Assembly (NCBI GenBank): GCA_910585065.1
Contig: CAJUCG010000224.1
Location: 1-5,202 of the forward strand
Direction: 5' to 3'
From: an uncultured Lachnospiraceae bacterium
GTDB lineage: Bacteria; Bacillota; Clostridia; Lachnospirales; Lachnospiraceae
DNA: 5,202 nt
Under the pieces are notes generated by a model. The model did not search any database and was not told the DNA's origin. It saw only the letters and a program-made list of their open reading frames with translations. How positions within the stretch are numbered: position 1 is the stretch's first letter; each line of letters starts with the position of its first letter. Made by a program: the position numbers and the translations under genes. Shown here one piece after another: positions 4,745-5,202 of the stretch.

Positions 4745-5202
4745 TTACCTTTGCGCAACCGCGGTAAACTCTCCCGGAAATTTCGGGTTTGTCCACGCTG
4801 GATGTTCATTAAATTGTTTTAACACAAAACCACTTTCAATTACTGCATTGATAATCTCGCTTATCGTATATTTGCGGCAGCTGCATCTCGGCATTTTTTC
4901 ACGAATTTCCGGATCGTAAAACCTGGCATGTGCCATTTCGTACTCTAAGATTTCCTCCGAAAAATATCCACCCTCCGGCAGTTCCTGTTCAAAATTTAAA
5001 ATATCCATAATTTTTGTAAATGGGTGAAAATCGCTGCAAATTATTTTTCCCCCCGGTTTTAATAGTGCGTACATCACTCCCATAAATTCATTGATATTAT
5101 GGAAATAGTGCAGAATTCCGCCCTCCATAAAAACAATATCAAAGGTATTTCCATACTTTTCCAAATCAATCTCCAATACATCGCCCACCACATAATCAAG
5201 CG
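4745..5202 (-). CDS. Class I SAM-dependent methyltransferase, partial (N-terminus outside window)
   Basis: The reading frame is open to the right edge, so the first part of the gene, including the glycine-rich SAM motif I, is missing; 151 C-terminal residues are visible. In visible numbering, YVVGD at 3-7 fits the acidic loop after strand beta3 or beta4, NTFDIVFMEGGILHYF at 18-33 is the motif II/post-II strand, and LLKPGGKIICSDFHPF at 46-61 is the motif III region typical of Methyltransf_11/25 proteins. A CSC pair at 106-108 precedes a final helix and the KFPGEFTAVA strand that closes the Rossmann fold. The substrate is unknown. A GTG at 5191 could be mistaken for a start, but it lies inside the domain. 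It is the first visible gene of an operon with the 72-residue protein. Confidence 0.9.
   Translation of the reverse strand, partial: LDYVVGDVLEIDLEKYGNTFDIVFMEGGILHYFHNINEFMGVMYALLKPGGKIICSDFHPFTKIMDILNFEQELPEGGYFSEEILEYEMAHARFYDPEIREKMPRCSCRKYTISEIINAVIESGFVLKQFNEHPAWTNPKFPGEFTAVAQR

Noticed and set aside
4475..4822. 115-codon + strand reading frame across the small gene and the methyltransferase end
   Set aside because: It overlaps two better-supported - strand genes, and its composition looks like a translated antisense strand.
5189..5191. GTG as the start of the methyltransferase
   Set aside because: The frame stays open to the window edge, and the GTG falls within the conserved YVVGD strand; motif I must lie upstream, so the gene is partial.

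Overview
The window looks like chromosomal DNA from a moderately low-GC Firmicute, most plausibly a gut clostridium of the Lachnospiraceae type. This is inferred from strong GGAGG ribosome binding sites, sigma-A type promoters, a Clostridia-style chorismate synthase and a mannan-oligosaccharide phosphorylase (GH130) close to those of gut Ruminococcus and Lachnospiraceae. It reads as ordinary chromosome: no insertion sequence, integrase, CRISPR array, tRNA or rRNA was seen.

Layout: on the + strand, aroC (58-1179, chorismate synthase) is complete and ends at a 13-bp hairpin (1214-1252) that can serve both strands. Everything else is on the - strand. Reading leftwards from the right edge these are: the C-terminal part of a class I SAM-dependent methyltransferase (cut off by the window edge at 5202); a 72-residue predicted coiled-coil protein 17 bp behind it in an apparent operon (4509-4727); a MerR-family activator with a GyrI-like effector domain (3424-4374); a TetR-family repressor (2482-3045); and a GH130 phosphorylase (1256-2224) that converges on aroC.

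The three right-to-left genes MerR, TetR and GH130 each have their own recognisable promoter, so they are probably separate transcription units rather than one operon. The MerR gene has a 19-bp -35/-10 spacer typical of promoters activated by MerR proteins. The TetR gene has consensus TTGACA-N18-TATAAT followed by a 16-bp perfect palindrome. The GH130 gene has TTGTAA-N17-TATACT followed by a 20-bp LacI-like pseudo-palindrome and a 13-bp leader hairpin. For three genes the upstream-most possible start is rejected in favour of an internal ATG with a well-spaced Shine-Dalgarno sequence.

Functionally, aroC is shikimate-pathway housekeeping, GH130 is phosphorolytic salvage of beta-mannosides, and the two regulators are one-component small-molecule sensors whose targets other than themselves are not visible here. 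I found no clear sign of a new multi-gene system. The most interesting points are the regulatory DNA in front of the three - strand genes and the small conserved-looking coiled-coil protein.
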